Assembly (NCBI GenBank): GCA_949825065.1
Contig: OX463855.1
Span: forward strand, 36,975,144 to 37,039,143
Length of the DNA stretch: 64,000 bases
Direction of reading: 5' to 3'
Origin: Odontocerum albicorne
Lineage: Eukaryota; Arthropoda; Insecta; Trichoptera; Odontoceridae
Made by a program: the position numbers and the translations under genes
Shown: positions 63,936-64,000 of the stretch, piece after piece
Numbering within the stretch: the stretch's first letter is position 1
Layout of the letters: each line of letters opens with the position of its first letter
Notes under the pieces: model-generated
Told to the model about the DNA's origin: nothing
What the model saw: only the letters and a program-made list of their open reading frames with translations
Databases searched by the model: none

Positions 63936-64000
63936 GGTGCCTACCATAGAGAGGGATTGCTCAATGTTATTTTTATTTAAAAAAAACTTACAGGAAATCT

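Overview
The window looks like an AT-rich stretch of arthropod, most likely insect, genome made almost entirely of dead mobile DNA and tandem arrays. I could not identify one intact host gene, tRNA or rRNA gene. The signs of a eukaryote are RTE-like and CR1/Jockey-like LINE remnants, Penelope-like (PLE) GIY-YIG pieces, hAT, piggyBac, mariner and pogo termini, tRNA-derived SINEs, and many minisatellites. Several reverse transcriptase tails resemble the endonuclease-reverse transcriptase (RTE) elements known from Lepidoptera. That makes a moth or butterfly plausible, but nothing here proves it.

Layout. 0.2-3.7 kb: a 78-bp satellite with higher-order duplications and one orientation switch. 3.7-13 kb: SINEs, LINE ends, an LTR-like block, a TTAA MITE and two PLE tails. 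13-24 kb: a TTAA MITE, RTE fragments, 32-bp and 38-bp arrays, and two PLE copies each split by a hAT element with an 8-bp target duplication. 24-35 kb: a 33-bp array, a foldback MITE and its longer relative, a 35-bp array, a second LTR-like block and several RTE 3' ends. 35-41 kb: RTE remnants including a reverse transcriptase YTDD box, and a recent RTE insertion with a 13-bp target duplication. 41.2-43.3 kb: a 58-bp satellite grown inside a mariner transposase reading frame. 43-49 kb: pogo and TTAA MITEs, a PLE GIY-YIG domain, PLE palindromes. 49-55 kb: a hairpin repeat, an internally deleted mariner, a pogo element with a CENPB-type helix-turn-helix remnant, and a reversed PLE/RTE junction. 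55-64 kb: a ~146-bp array, RTE ends, a third LTR-like block, a hAT MITE, a 74-bp satellite held between mariner ends, and a TTAA MITE.

RTE remnants are labelled here for reference only. RTE-A has a 3' tail with GGGGTAGGCAGAGAGGAC on the complementary strand. RTE-B ends in GRPPKRWKDSW. RTE-C ends in a microsatellite tail. RTE-D ends in an (AAG)n-like tail. RTE-E and RTE-F are single copies.

No genes act together here. What the window does show is how satellites, hairpins and small scars arise from transposons. The most unusual signals are: (1) the 8-mer TACGAGTA/TACTCGTA, seen about 18 times and, where copies can be aligned, present as an exact 6-bp insertion at TA; (2) satellites born from mariner elements; (3) PLE tails in long perfect palindromes with a hammerhead-like core; (4) the same PLE-RTE junction at two distant sites; (5) a dispersed hairpin with a compensatory stem change.
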